This document shows, in pieces, positions 55,261 through 64,000 of a stretch of 64,000 nucleotides of DNA. A program made the translations under genes and the position numbers. The notes beneath the pieces are model-generated. The model searched no databases and was not told the origin of the DNA. It worked only from the letters and a program-made list of their open reading frames with translations. The stretch lies in contig BPKM01000006.1 in NCBI GenBank assembly GCA_026005135.1, positions 1 through 64,000 on the forward strand, written 5' to 3'. This DNA comes from Leptospiraceae bacterium. GTDB lineage: Bacteria > Spirochaetota > Leptospiria > Leptospirales > Leptonemataceae. The stretch's first letter is position 1; each line of letters opens with the position of its first letter.

Positions 55261-58134
55261 ATGACTTTGATTTTTACGGAAAAATTAAAACAATTTTTAC
55301 ATGATCCTATCGATAAACCATTTGATATAATTGGGCATGAATCTCGTGCAAAAAAATATGCAGAAATATTAAATATTCCAGATTTAGAGAATATTTCAAA
55401 GAAAAGTGATCTAATAGCCTCCTGTATGGAAAGAAGCTTTATTCCTAAGGCAAAAAATTTTGGTTTAGAACAATCTGAATTTTATCAAAAATTTAATGAA
55501 ATTCGACACCCTTTATGCGAAGGTAAACTTTCTAATATATGTGAATTAAGCATAAATGAAATACAACCTATAATCGAAAAAATTTTTACTCAAATAAAAA
55601 AAGATTTAGGAACCTTTGATGATAAAGTTTATTTCTTTTATATCTGGCGAAATCTAAATGAACTTTTAAAAAAAGAATTACCAGATAGTTATAAAAAAAT
55701 TGTACCTATATTACCAGCAGATACAAGAGTTCCAGATCATTCTATCTGGGAGCATAATAAAATTGCTTCTGCACTTGCTATAGGAGAAAAGAATGATTCT
55801 GCACAAAAAGAAAAAAATAGTTTATATTTGTTTTCGATTGGACCTGTACAATCGTTTATTTCTCAGGCAAGGAAAATACAGGATTTTTATGTAGGTAGTT
55901 ATATTTTATCTTATTTAACTTTTAAAGCAATAGAAATTATTATTAATAAATATGGACCTACAAGTATTATTTATCCAGATCTTCTCGAACAACCTTTAAT
56001 GGATTATTATATAGAAAAAAATTTAAATATACATATAATTAATTCTCAAAAGGGATTTACTTATCTCCCAACTATACCCAATCGTTTTGTTGCTATCTTA
56101 CCAGAAATAGAAAAAAACAAAATTATCGAATTAACAGATCAAATTAAAAAACATATTATTAAAACTATCGAGGAATCTAAACAATATATTAAAAAGAAGG
56201 TTAAAGATATATTCGAGAAACTAGATCCAGATAATCAAAATTATTTAGAAAATAAAATCGAAGAACAATTTAAAGAATTTCCAGAAATTTACTGGGTTTC
56301 TGTGCCATTGCAATTATCTAATTATAATGATATTACCATAGATAATCTAAAAGAATATTTTAACGAAGATAAAATAAATAACTTTATAGAATTAAAAAAA
56401 TATATAGATCAAAATGGAGAATATCCAACTAATATAGGTTTTTTGTATGAATTACTTTATTCTACACTTGAAAAATTCCATGGAGGAATAAAAAATTTAA
56501 GGAAATTTAAGCAATCACAAAACGAAGAAGGTAGAAAATGTCATGTATGTGGAGAAAGAGATATTTTATTTTTTTACGAAACAGGAAATAAAAATAAATT
56601 TAAAAGATATAATCCTTTTGCACTGGATTTAACAAATAAAATCTCTTTAAAATATTTATCCAATGGAGAAGGCTTATGTGCAATCTGTTTTTATAAAAGG
56701 GTTTTCTTAGATTATTTAAAAGATAAAGAATTAATTTCCAGAAATTTCAGCTTTCCATCTATTGCAGAAATTACAACAGCGGACTTTAAAATAGAAATTT
56801 TTAATAATGATGACACAAGAAAAATTTATAATAAGTTATTTATAAAATTAAAAGAACTATTAGAACCTAAAATAGGAACAGATTATATTTTAATTTCTCC
56901 TATTCCTTATTTATCTTCTTTATTAAGAAAAGAAAATAATCTAAATGAAGAAAATATCGAAGGAGAATTTCTATACGAAGAAAAATATACAAAAGAAGTT
57001 TTTAAAAAAGAATTTAATTTAGATATAGAACAAAATGAATTAAACGAAATAAAAAAAGATTTAAAAGAAATATATAAAAAATTAAATTTAAAACCATCTA
57101 AATATTATGCTGTTTTATATTTTGATGGAGATAATATGGGCAAATGGTTGAGTGGAGCTTTACTGCCTTCTATTGAATTTTCTTATAATTCAGAAGTCTG
57201 GAAAAAATTACCAAATGAATTTAAACAAGATCTTGAAAATTTATTACCAAGAAATGATGATGAAAAACCAAGAAAATTATTAACCCCAGCAATTCATGCA
57301 ACTATTTCAGCCGCATTAAAAAATTATACAATCAAATTTGTAAGAAAAATTGTAGAAGAAGAACACTTAGGAAAATTAATATATGCTGGTGGAGATGATG
57401 TTGTAGCTATTGTAAATTTAAAAGATTTATTAGATATTATGCATAAATTACGATGGGCTTTTTCTGGAAATATCAGATATAATGGAAATATTCAAATTGA
57501 TTACAAAAATATAACAGGTTTCGTAGACTCTAATGATGAATATATTTTAACGATGGGTAATCGAGCAACAGGTTCAATGGGAGTTGCTATTGCACATTAT
57601 AAAACCCCTTTACAATTAGTTATTAGTAAAGCACAAAAAATGGAAAAAGAAGCAAAAAACAATGGAAGAAATTGTTTTGGTATTTGTTTAATGAAGCGTT
57701 CCGGAGAAGAAAGAGAAATTGTATATCCATGGAAAAAAGAATATAATACAAAAAAAGCAGACATAGAATTTTTTGATGTAATTGATATTTTAAAGGAAAT
57801 TAGAAATACATTTAAAGAAGATCAGGATTATTATATTTCTCGAAGTTTTATTTATAAATTATCTAAGGAATTCGAAATTTTTTTCAATAATAAAATAGAA
57901 AATAATCAGGAAATTCATCTTAAAGAAATATTTATAAAAGAGTTAGAAAGGCAACTAAAACGATCTTTTTATACAAAAGAAGATAATAAAAAAAATGAAG
58001 ACGCATTTTTAGATAAAACTTTAAAAAATTTATTAAATTTAATAGAAGTTAAAGAAAATATTAAAATTTCTGATTTTATTCAAACCTTAGTTATTTCTTA
58101 CTTTTTAGCAAATTATAATAATCAAGGAGAGTAA
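55261..58134 (+). CDS. cas10: Type III-B large subunit Cas10 (Cmr2)
   Basis: This 957-residue protein is the signalling subunit. The N-terminal HD-like region starts KLKQFLHDPIDKPFDIIGHE (His14-Asp15 pair). A zinc site has C427/C430 (KCHVCGERD) and C473/C476 (LCAICF). The first palm has YFDGDNMGKWLSGA (about 620-633). The second palm has GGDD at 710-713 (YAGGDDVVAIV). Intact GGDD predicts synthesis of cyclic oligoadenylate after target RNA binding, fitting the neighbouring CARF genes. It starts 14 bp after cmr1 and ends 1 bp before cmr3. DNase activity of the HD domain is uncertain in Cmr-type Cas10. Confidence 0.95.
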   Translation: MTLIFTEKLKQFLHDPIDKPFDIIGHESRAKKYAEILNIPDLENISKKSDLIASCMERSFIPKAKNFGLEQSEFYQKFNEIRHPLCEGKLSNICELSINEIQPIIEKIFTQIKKDLGTFDDKVYFFYIWRNLNELLKKELPDSYKKIVPILPADTRVPDHSIWEHNKIASALAIGEKNDSAQKEKNSLYLFSIGPVQSFISQARKIQDFYVGSYILSYLTFKAIEIIINKYGPTSIIYPDLLEQPLMDYYIEKNLNIHIINSQKGFTYLPTIPNRFVAILPEIEKNKIIELTDQIKKHIIKTIEESKQYIKKKVKDIFEKLDPDNQNYLENKIEEQFKEFPEIYWVSVPLQLSNYNDITIDNLKEYFNEDKINNFIELKKYIDQNGEYPTNIGFLYELLYSTLEKFHGGIKNLRKFKQSQNEEGRKCHVCGERDILFFYETGNKNKFKRYNPFALDLTNKISLKYLSNGEGLCAICFYKRVFLDYLKDKELISRNFSFPSIAEITTADFKIEIFNNDDTRKIYNKLFIKLKELLEPKIGTDYILISPIPYLSSLLRKENNLNEENIEGEFLYEEKYTKEVFKKEFNLDIEQNELNEIKKDLKEIYKKLNLKPSKYYAVLYFDGDNMGKWLSGALLPSIEFSYNSEVWKKLPNEFKQDLENLLPRNDDEKPRKLLTPAIHATISAALKNYTIKFVRKIVEEEHLGKLIYAGGDDVVAIVNLKDLLDIMHKLRWAFSGNIRYNGNIQIDYKNITGFVDSNDEYILTMGNRATGSMGVAIAHYKTPLQLVISKAQKMEKEAKNNGRNCFGICLMKRSGEEREIVYPWKKEYNTKKADIEFFDVIDILKEIRNTFKEDQDYYISRSFIYKLSKEFEIFFNNKIENNQEIHLKEIFIKELERQLKRSFYTKEDNKKNEDAFLDKTLKNLLNLIEVKENIKISDFIQTLVISYFLANYNNQGE

Positions 58135-58135
58135 A

Positions 58136-59245
58136 ATGTATTTTTCTATTAAACCAATAGATACCTTATTTTTTAGAAATTCACGACCATTTACAATGGG
58201 ATCAGAAACATTTGGGGATTGTATTTTCCCACCTTATCCTTCTACTTTTTATGGTGCATTAAGATCGTATTTATTATTAAAAAATTATACTATAAATGAT
58301 TTTTTAAATGGTAAATTTAAAGATAATGATGAAATTATTAAAATCATTGGGACCAAAAATCAAAAAGGAAAACTTAAAATTAAAGGTCCTTTTATAAAAA
58401 AACAGGATCAAATTTATTTCCCAAAACCATTGGATTTATTGGGGGTTGAAAACGATTATTCTGCAAGTTATTTATCTTTATTGGATAAACCACAGATTCT
58501 GATTTCTGATTATCCATTAGAAAAAATATTAATTAATAATCAAATAGAAGGTAAAATAAAAGATGATGAATATTTTTTAGATATTGAAAATTTAAAAAAA
58601 TATTTAACAAAACAAAAAGAAATAAAAATTAGCAAATTCAACATTTATAAAAAAGAATTAAAAACAGGTATAAAAAGAAATCCAAATACAAAAAATACAG
58701 AAGAAGGTCATTTATATCGTATTCCCTTAATACGTTTATCTAAAGAAATAGAAATAATTTTTAAAGTAGATAATAATATAGAAAGTCCCATTCCTTTAGA
58801 TAATGATGTTATAAAATTTGGAGGAGAGAATAAAGTTAGTATAATCTATCCATTAACGGATGATTTATTAAAAGAATTAGAGGATATTGATTTTTCCATA
58901 AATGAAAATAAAATATTTAAAATTTATTTTGCTACTCCTTCGATTTTTAAAAAAGGTTATTTACCAGAATGGATAGATGAAAATACATTAGAAGGAGAAT
59001 ATAAACATATAAAATTAAAATTAGTTGCTTGTTCTACTGGTAAATTTATACGTATTGGAGGATGGGATATAGCAAATAATAAGCCAAAACCTTTATATAA
59101 AGCCATTCCTTCAGGAAGTATCTATTATTTTAAAATACTAGATAATTCGGATTTTAATAAAATAAAACAAGTATTCCATTTAAAAAATATATCAGATATA
59201 AATTCAGAAGAAGGTTTTGGATTAACACTAATGGGTACTAATTAA
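58136..59245 (+). CDS. cmr3: Type III-B RAMP protein Cmr3 (Cas5-like)
   Basis: This 369-residue subunit holds the 5' tag of the crRNA. The N-terminus FSIKPIDTLFFRNSRPFTMG followed by DCIFPPYPSTFYGALRSYLL is the Cmr3 signature. A C-terminal glycine-rich segment EEGFGLTLMGT is the RAMP loop. The middle region contains an Asn/Lys-rich stretch. The ATG is 1 bp after the cas10 stop, with an AAGGAGAG Shine-Dalgarno inside cas10. A CARF gene, not cmr4, follows after 23 bp. Confidence 0.93.
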   Translation: MYFSIKPIDTLFFRNSRPFTMGSETFGDCIFPPYPSTFYGALRSYLLLKNYTINDFLNGKFKDNDEIIKIIGTKNQKGKLKIKGPFIKKQDQIYFPKPLDLLGVENDYSASYLSLLDKPQILISDYPLEKILINNQIEGKIKDDEYFLDIENLKKYLTKQKEIKISKFNIYKKELKTGIKRNPNTKNTEEGHLYRIPLIRLSKEIEIIFKVDNNIESPIPLDNDVIKFGGENKVSIIYPLTDDLLKELEDIDFSINENKIFKIYFATPSIFKKGYLPEWIDENTLEGEYKHIKLKLVACSTGKFIRIGGWDIANNKPKPLYKAIPSGSIYYFKILDNSDFNKIKQVFHLKNISDINSEEGFGLTLMGTN

Positions 59246-59268
59246 TATTATATTATTGGAGGTTTACA

Positions 59269-60117
59269 ATGAAAAAAATAATTACACCTGTTGGAACATC
59301 AATATTTACAAATTTTTTATTTGGTAGATATAAGGATAAAATTGAAGGCTTTAATGATATTTATAAGCCAATTGCAAGAAAAAGTGTTGGTGAATGGGAT
59401 AATTATAAAGAAATCATTGAAAAAATCAAAAGAGAGATTTCTATTGCGATAAAAGGATTATCTTTTGATGATCTTATTAATATTTCTGCTGAAATTAAAA
59501 GTCTTTATCAAATTTATAAAGAATTAAAAGATAAAGATTTAGATATATATTTACTATGTACAGATACAATTGATAGTAAATTAGCTGCTGAAATTGTTAA
59601 AAATATATTAGAAGATATTAAAGCAAAAGAAAAAATAAATTTTAATAATATTCATATTCGTATTATATCCTCTCTTAATATAAACAGTAGAAATGAATTT
59701 AATAAAGGTATGGGAAATCTTATCGCAGAAATTTATTCTATAGCAAATGATTATTGGGATAATGTAATTTTTAATATTACTGGTGGTTTTAAAGCAACAA
59801 TTCCTTATTTAACCATACTTGCACAAATAAATCGTTGTTTAATTTATTATATATTCGAAGGAGAAGATGCATTAATTCATATTCCCGTTATTCCTCTAAA
59901 ACAAGAATATGATTATTCTCCATTAGTAGTTTATAAGGATATTTTAGAAAAATTAGATCAAGGAATAACAAATAAAGATGAATTTGAAAAAATTAAAAAT
60001 TCAGAATTTTTTAAAGATTTTGGAAATCTTATCTGGATAGATGAAGTAGATGGTTTAATGGAATTAAATCCCATTGGGAAAATTATTTATGAAAAAATGA
60101 AGCAAGATAAAAATTAA
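59269..60117 (+). CDS. CARF-domain protein embedded between cmr3 and cmr4
   Basis: This 282-residue protein begins KKIITPVGTSIFTNFLFG (Ser11) and carries FNITGGFKATIPYLTIL (Lys175), the CARF ligand-binding and candidate ring-nuclease residues. The last ~70 residues (from VVYKDILEKLD, ending GLMELNPIGKIIYEKM) resemble the winged-helix end of the CARF protein at 2467 (TEIGKFILNL). There is no HEPN R-x4-6-H or PD-(D/E)XK motif. It is in the same strand and operon, with Shine-Dalgarno GGAGG, so it should be made in step with the complex. It is a ring nuclease or a cOA-controlled regulator. Confidence 0.8.
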   Translation: MKKIITPVGTSIFTNFLFGRYKDKIEGFNDIYKPIARKSVGEWDNYKEIIEKIKREISIAIKGLSFDDLINISAEIKSLYQIYKELKDKDLDIYLLCTDTIDSKLAAEIVKNILEDIKAKEKINFNNIHIRIISSLNINSRNEFNKGMGNLIAEIYSIANDYWDNVIFNITGGFKATIPYLTILAQINRCLIYYIFEGEDALIHIPVIPLKQEYDYSPLVVYKDILEKLDQGITNKDEFEKIKNSEFFKDFGNLIWIDEVDGLMELNPIGKIIYEKMKQDKN

Positions 60118-60137
60118 AAATTCGAAAAGGAGTTATT

Positions 60138-61022
60138 ATGTTTAAAGAAAAGAATTTAATGTTTATTATAGCAGAAACACCAATGCATGTAGGAAGTGGA
60201 AGCGAAGTGGGTATAGTCGATTTACCTATTCAAAGAGAACAGTATACAAGATTTCCTAAAATCGAGGGCTCCAGTTTAAAAGGAGCCCTTCGAGAATTTT
60301 TTGAATCTCAAAATAATTCCTCAAAAGATCAAATCGATATTATCTTTGGTCCAGAAAATGGTGAAGATTATGCTGGTGCGATTTCTGTTTCTGATGCAAG
60401 AATTTTATTTTTTCCAGTTAAATCGCTAAAAAATGTTTTTGCTTGGATAACCTGTCCTTTGGTCCTAAATCGATTTCTAAATGATTTAAATTTGGTAGGA
60501 AAAAAGTTAAATTTTAATTTTAGAGAAAATTCTGTTTCAAATAATTGTGATTTACTATTAGAAAACGATTATATTGTTTTAGAAGAATATACCTTTAAAA
60601 TATCTAAAGATAATCAAGTTGATGAATTTATTTCTGAAATTGTTAATAAAATTTTTCCAGATACTAACTATAAATACTGGAAGGAAAAACTAAAAAAAGA
60701 TTTAGTAATTTTAAGTGATGATGATTTTTATCAATTTATAGAATCTTCTACAGAAGTAATTACAAGAACTAAAATTGATTCAGAAAAAGGAACTGTTCAA
60801 AGTGGAGCGTTATGGACAGAAGAATATTTACCAGCAGATACGATTATGTATAGTTTAATTTTTTTTACCGATGGAAAAAATATTAAAACTGATGAAAATA
60901 ATCAAAAACAAGCCAAAGATTTACATAATTCTTTTAAGAATATTATAAATAAAAATATAATCCAAATTGGAGGTAATGCTACTATAGGAAAAGGTTTTTG
61001 TCGAATAGAATTATTTCAATAA
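60138..61022 (+). CDS. cmr4: Type III-B RAMP protein Cmr4 (Cas7-like backbone, target RNase)
   Basis: This 294-residue protein forms the repeated backbone that cleaves target RNA. Its N-terminus FIIAETPMHVGSGSEVGIVD with LPIQREQYTRFPKIEGSSLK and GALREFF is the Cmr4 signature; Asp28 in the VDLPIQRE loop corresponds to the catalytic Asp26 of the Pyrococcus enzyme as I recall it. The C-terminal glycine loop is IQIGGNATIGKGFCRI. The Shine-Dalgarno is AAGGAG. The catalytic residue is intact, so target RNA cleavage at 6-nt intervals is expected. Confidence 0.94.
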   Translation: MFKEKNLMFIIAETPMHVGSGSEVGIVDLPIQREQYTRFPKIEGSSLKGALREFFESQNNSSKDQIDIIFGPENGEDYAGAISVSDARILFFPVKSLKNVFAWITCPLVLNRFLNDLNLVGKKLNFNFRENSVSNNCDLLLENDYIVLEEYTFKISKDNQVDEFISEIVNKIFPDTNYKYWKEKLKKDLVILSDDDFYQFIESSTEVITRTKIDSEKGTVQSGALWTEEYLPADTIMYSLIFFTDGKNIKTDENNQKQAKDLHNSFKNIINKNIIQIGGNATIGKGFCRIELFQ

Positions 61023-61033
61023 AAGGAGATTAT

Positions 61034-61450
61034 ATGCAAATCCAAGAAAATAATGCTATACAAAAAATCGAAAAAGGTAGAGCAGAAAAAGCCTATCAAT
61101 TTATACAAGATGCAACCCAAAAACTATCGGAAAAAGATCAAAAATTATATAAATCCTATATAAAAAAAATTCCTTCGATGATTTTAAATAACGGCTTAGG
61201 ACAAACCATTGCATTTATTTATTCTAAAAGGAAAAATACTGAAAAAAATCCCTATGATATTATTTATGAACAATTTAATAAATACTTACAAAAATATAAG
61301 TTAAAAGATAATCAAGAATTAACAGAATTTATTATTAGCATAGATTCTAAAAAATATAGATTGATACAACAGGAGCTTTTAGCATTATTAAACTGGATGC
61401 GAAGATTTGCAGAAGGAATGATTCAAGGAGAAACTAATGAAAAAAAATAA
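61034..61450 (+). CDS. cmr5: Type III-B small subunit Cmr5 (Cas11)
   Basis: The start is ATG 61034, behind AAGGAG; a longer in-frame start overlaps cmr4. The protein has 138 residues, all helical, beginning QIQENNAIQKIEKGRAEKAY, with SYIKKIPSMILNNGLGQTIA (Cmr5 core motif) and ALLNWMRRFAEGMI at the end. Cmr5 lines the inner filament of the complex along the target RNA. It overlaps cmr6 by 14 bp. Confidence 0.92.
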   Translation: MQIQENNAIQKIEKGRAEKAYQFIQDATQKLSEKDQKLYKSYIKKIPSMILNNGLGQTIAFIYSKRKNTEKNPYDIIYEQFNKYLQKYKLKDNQELTEFIISIDSKKYRLIQQELLALLNWMRRFAEGMIQGETNEKK

Positions 61451-62393
61451 TAAATCTAATAATTCAAAAAACTCCCGAAACCAACAAAGTAATTCTGAAA
61501 TATTTTTACCATTACCAAAGGATACAAAACAATTTTTTAATTATTTTAAAAATAATATAAATTTTTATTATGAATTTAATTATCCTATAATCACAAAGAA
61601 AAATAATAAAATAGAAATTAAAATCAATAGGGAAATAAAAAAATATAAATTCAAAAAAGAATTAATAGAAAATATCAGTAAAAGAATCGAACAACGTTTA
61701 AATATTTTAAAAAATAATTATCAAGTAAATGAATTTACTGCAGAAATTCAAAATAGAATGGTGATTGGACTTGGTTCTTCTCATTCACAGGAAACATCAA
61801 TGACTTTACATCATATTTATGGAATTCCCTATATTCCGGGAAGTGCAATTAAAGGAGTAACCAGACATTGGTTTATACTAAATCATTATTATAATACCTT
61901 TTCTAATATAAATTCTATCAACAATTTTGAAAAAATATTAGAAAATTTAAATCTAAATAATGATATAGAGATACAAGTAAAAAAATTTTTTAAAGAAAAA
62001 GATAATATAGATATTAATATTTCTAATATTGAAAAAAACAAAAATATAATTCAAGAGTACCAATCAATTTTCGGAACGCAGAATCAAAAAGGAAAAATTA
62101 TTTTCTTAGATGCCTTTCCCGTAGATAATATAAATCTTAAATTAGATATTATGAATGTTCATTATCCAGATTATTATTCTAAGAAAGAAGCCCCTACGGA
62201 TTTCCAAAACCCCATTCCAATTTATTTTTTGACCTTAGAGAAAACAAAATTTAAATTTTTTTTACTAGCAAAAGAAAAAGAAAATGATTTACTACAAAAA
62301 ACCAAAAATTATTTACTAGAATCTTTAAAAGAATATGGTATAGGGGCAAAAACATCCCTTGGTTATGGTTTATTTGATAACTTTATTTTATAA
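61437..62393 (+). CDS. cmr6: Type III-B RAMP protein Cmr6 (Cas7-like)
   Basis: This 318-residue protein has a polar Asn/Ser-rich N-terminal extension of about 20 residues. It then has QNRMVIGLGSSHSQETSMTL and HHIYGIPYIPGSAIKGVTRHW, the Cmr6 signature. The later segment IFGTQNQKGKIIFLDAFPVD is typical of the family, and the C-terminus has the glycine loop YGIGAKTSLGYG. The Shine-Dalgarno AAGGAG lies inside cmr5. It is the last gene of the operon. No cas6, cas1, cas2 or repeat array follows. Confidence 0.93.
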   Translation: MKKNNKSNNSKNSRNQQSNSEIFLPLPKDTKQFFNYFKNNINFYYEFNYPIITKKNNKIEIKINREIKKYKFKKELIENISKRIEQRLNILKNNYQVNEFTAEIQNRMVIGLGSSHSQETSMTLHHIYGIPYIPGSAIKGVTRHWFILNHYYNTFSNINSINNFEKILENLNLNNDIEIQVKKFFKEKDNIDINISNIEKNKNIIQEYQSIFGTQNQKGKIIFLDAFPVDNINLKLDIMNVHYPDYYSKKEAPTDFQNPIPIYFLTLEKTKFKFFLLAKEKENDLLQKTKNYLLESLKEYGIGAKTSLGYGLFDNFIL

Positions 62394-62420
62394 ACAATAT
62401 TTATAAAGAAAGGATTTATT

Positions 62421-62921
62421 ATGAATTTATTTAAGCTAAAAATACTGTTGTTAAATATTTTATTATTATTGGTAATATGTAAAAAAGAAAATCATCATGA
62501 GCATAGACATAATGAGGAGAATCATATTATTTCACAGACACTTAATTTTTGTGATGCACATACTTCTGGATGTGAATTTGAAATTTGGGATTCGGATTCC
62601 AACAAAGAAAAGATAATTGTAAAAGGAGTTTTAAATTTAAATCCAAAACCTGTAAAAGCTATGGAAAATATAGAATTTCAATTAATGTTAACCCAAAATC
62701 AATTGATGGAGCCAGAGATTCTATTAGATTTATCTATGCCAGGAATGTATATGGGAGATAATAAAGTAAAATTAAAAAAAATTTCAAAAAATATGTATCG
62801 AGGATATGGTGTTTTTCCTGAATGTATGAGTAATCATAGACGCTGGAATATAAAAATTATATTTCAGGATAAGAATCAAAAAAAATTTTCCACAGATATA
62901 AAGTTTGATATAATACAATAA
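62421..62921 (+). CDS. FixH/YtkA-like lipoprotein
   Basis: This 166-residue protein has a lipobox signal (NLFKLKILLLNILLLLVIC) and then a His-rich stretch (KENHHEHRHNEENH) that may bind metal. The core has VLNLNPKPVKAMENIEFQL, LSMPGMYMGDNKVKLKK and YGVFPECMSNHRRWNIKIIF, the MPxMxMG...W pattern of the FixH/YtkA family linked to cbb3 oxidase and copper delivery. It overlaps the next gene by 1 bp (TAATG). It is probably a periplasmic, membrane-tethered metal-handling protein. Confidence 0.75.
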   Translation: MNLFKLKILLLNILLLLVICKKENHHEHRHNEENHIISQTLNFCDAHTSGCEFEIWDSDSNKEKIIVKGVLNLNPKPVKAMENIEFQLMLTQNQLMEPEILLDLSMPGMYMGDNKVKLKKISKNMYRGYGVFPECMSNHRRWNIKIIFQDKNQKKFSTDIKFDIIQ

Positions 62922-63601
62922 TGGATGCTTTTTATATTGTGGCATTAAGTTCTGGATTCTTAGGTGGATTAAGTCATTGTAGTTTTATGTGTGGACCAAT
63001 TATTTCTTCTCTGGTTATAGAAAACAAACAAACTCATTTTAATTTATTCTGGGCTCAATTTTTATATCATTCTGGTAGAATTTTTACTTATAGTTCTATT
63101 GGATTTTTAATTGGATATACGGGCTCATTTTTAAATACTATAACGATATTTTCTGGAATAAAAAATATAGTTATGATTTTAGTCGGTTTATATTTAATAA
63201 TCAAAGGAATGGAAATGTTAGGATTCATAAAGCATCTTTCTTTTTTATTCAATAAAATTGAGCGTTCTTTTCGTTTTTTTTCTAATTTAATTATCATAAT
63301 AAGAGATGTAAATTCTATCTGGAAATACTTTTTATATGGTTTGTTTTTGGGTTTTTTACCATGTGGATTGTCCTATACAGCATTTATTGCATCAGCAGCT
63401 ATGAATGATCCCTTTAAAGGCTTTTTATTTATGTTTTTATTTGGGTTAGCAAATATACCAGCATTATTTATAGTTGTTTCTTTTTCTTATAAAATATTGA
63501 GTAAATCAAGAAATATTTTATATTATATTACTGGTATTACATTTCTATTTTTTGGTTCTTATTTATTATATAAAGAGTTTATAAAATTTATTAAAATATG
63601 A
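62921..63601 (+). CDS. SafE/DsbD-like membrane protein (DsbD_2 family)
   Basis: This 226-residue protein has six TM segments. TM1 has GFLGGLSHCSFMCGPIISSL with two Cys, and TM4 has GLFLGFLPCGLSYTAFIASA; CGP and PCG are the paired motifs of the DsbD-like electron or metal carriers. The family often sits beside FixH-like genes and cytochrome oxidase assembly factors. It likely supports copper or thiol transfer across the inner membrane. It is coupled at both ends (TAATG upstream, ATGA downstream). Confidence 0.8.
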   Translation: MDAFYIVALSSGFLGGLSHCSFMCGPIISSLVIENKQTHFNLFWAQFLYHSGRIFTYSSIGFLIGYTGSFLNTITIFSGIKNIVMILVGLYLIIKGMEMLGFIKHLSFLFNKIERSFRFFSNLIIIIRDVNSIWKYFLYGLFLGFLPCGLSYTAFIASAAMNDPFKGFLFMFLFGLANIPALFIVVSFSYKILSKSRNILYYITGITFLFFGSYLLYKEFIKFIKI

Positions 63602-64000
63602 ATTTAATTCTTATTACATCTGCTATTAAAGAAGAATTGATTGATTTGGAAAACTGGAATGAATTTGAATTTTCTCTTAATGATGAATTGTATAAAATAC
63701 TCATTTTCCCTATTGGTATTGGTAAATTAAATGCATTATATAATTTAATGTACTGGTTTTATAATACATATCATAAGAAATATAAAAAATATCATTTAAA
63801 AGAGATTTTGTTTTTGGGGTCTTGTGGAAGTTACAATATAAATTATAAAGAAAATATAATATATTCCAATAAATATATGAATATTGATTTTGCAAGTATT
63901 ATAAATAAAGCAAAAATATTGGAAGATATTTCTAAGGTAATGGAAACTACGCAGGGTTTTTTTGCGAAATGTATTATTAATCATTATAAATGGCAAACTG
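63598..64000 (+). CDS. Purine nucleosidase-like protein (MTAN/futalosine-type, 3' part outside window)
   Basis: The ATG at 63598 overlaps the preceding TGA. The visible 134 residues are open to the window edge. The N-terminus NLILITSAIKEELIDLENW, a following IFPIGIGKLNALYNLMYW, and LKEILFLGSCGSYNINY match the first strands of the nucleoside-phosphorylase/MTA-SAH-nucleosidase fold (x-IGxGKxNA and GSCGS-type loops). Active-site residues in the C-terminal half are not visible. It could be a futalosine hydrolase (menaquinone pathway) or an MTA/SAH nucleosidase. Confidence 0.6.
   Translation, partial: MNLILITSAIKEELIDLENWNEFEFSLNDELYKILIFPIGIGKLNALYNLMYWFYNTYHKKYKKYHLKEILFLGSCGSYNINYKENIIYSNKYMNIDFASIINKAKILEDISKVMETTQGFFAKCIINHYKWQT

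Overview
This is a strongly AT-rich Gram-negative bacterial window with dense, often overlapping genes. Several features point to the Spirochaetota, probably a Leptospirales-like lineage: lax lipoboxes, a LruC-domain lipoprotein, 7TMR-DISM and SpoIIE-type phosphatases, and a small Cys-rich exported protein of a kind I recall from Leptospira. This is an inference from gene content. There is no rRNA or tRNA gene, and I see no CRISPR array.

Layout. Positions 1-8.6 kb are mostly housekeeping: a SPOR-like membrane protein, a frame-broken argD, a HAD phosphatase, a CARF-domain protein, an M50-like protease, mnmC, folE2, a cytochrome c lipoprotein, a DUF59 protein and a coiled-coil membrane protein. 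Positions 8.7-20.8 kb form an accessory cluster of exported lipoproteins, small Cys-rich proteins and about ten Tyr/Phe-rich proteins that look like outer-membrane barrels. Its first 2.2 kb is duplicated almost exactly (8754-10986 and 15664-17390), and the two copies have decayed at different genes. Positions 20.8-24.9 kb hold a translationally coupled C39-like peptidase / RLAN-ATP-grasp / GCS2 ligase / N-formylglutamate-amidohydrolase operon, predicted to make or trim a small peptide. A SpoIIE phosphatase and fumC follow. Positions 28.8-45.4 kb are mainly metabolic and envelope genes: a permease, a secreted lipase, a CoA-transferase, a 7TMR-SpoIIE sensor, and the run glpX-flippase-PBP1-NUDIX-SNF2. 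An IS110-family element with a convincing bridge-RNA-like leader lies at 45.86-47.16 kb, apparently between a promoter and a LruC lipoprotein gene. Positions 48.7-62.4 kb form a defence island: an AAA+ ATPase, an N4-cytosine-type methyltransferase with an SNase-like tail, a MjaI-like restriction enzyme, a PD-(D/E)XK nuclease, then (after pyrG) a complete type III-B Cmr effector operon with two CARF genes. The window ends with a FixH-like lipoprotein, a SafE/DsbD-like membrane protein and a partial nucleosidase.

Main new observations. (1) Four promoters carry a tandem pair of 18-bp palindromes (TTGTCC-N6-GGACAA type) with centres exactly 31 bp apart; they precede both lipoprotein clusters, the lipase and the IS110-interrupted LruC locus, suggesting one undescribed regulon of exported proteins. 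(2) The duplicated lipoprotein gene has a (CAATT)5 tract in its signal-peptide region that puts it out of frame in both copies; one added unit restores a proper lipoprotein, so it may be phase-variable. (3) Two small Cys-rich proteins share a nearly identical N-terminal leader and then diverge abruptly, next to a C39-like peptidase/amidoligase operon. (4) Three CARF proteins retain the Ser and Lys expected of ring nucleases, but no CARF effector nuclease is present. (5) At least five genes, and probably the end of a sixth, are broken by one extra base, usually in an A/T run.
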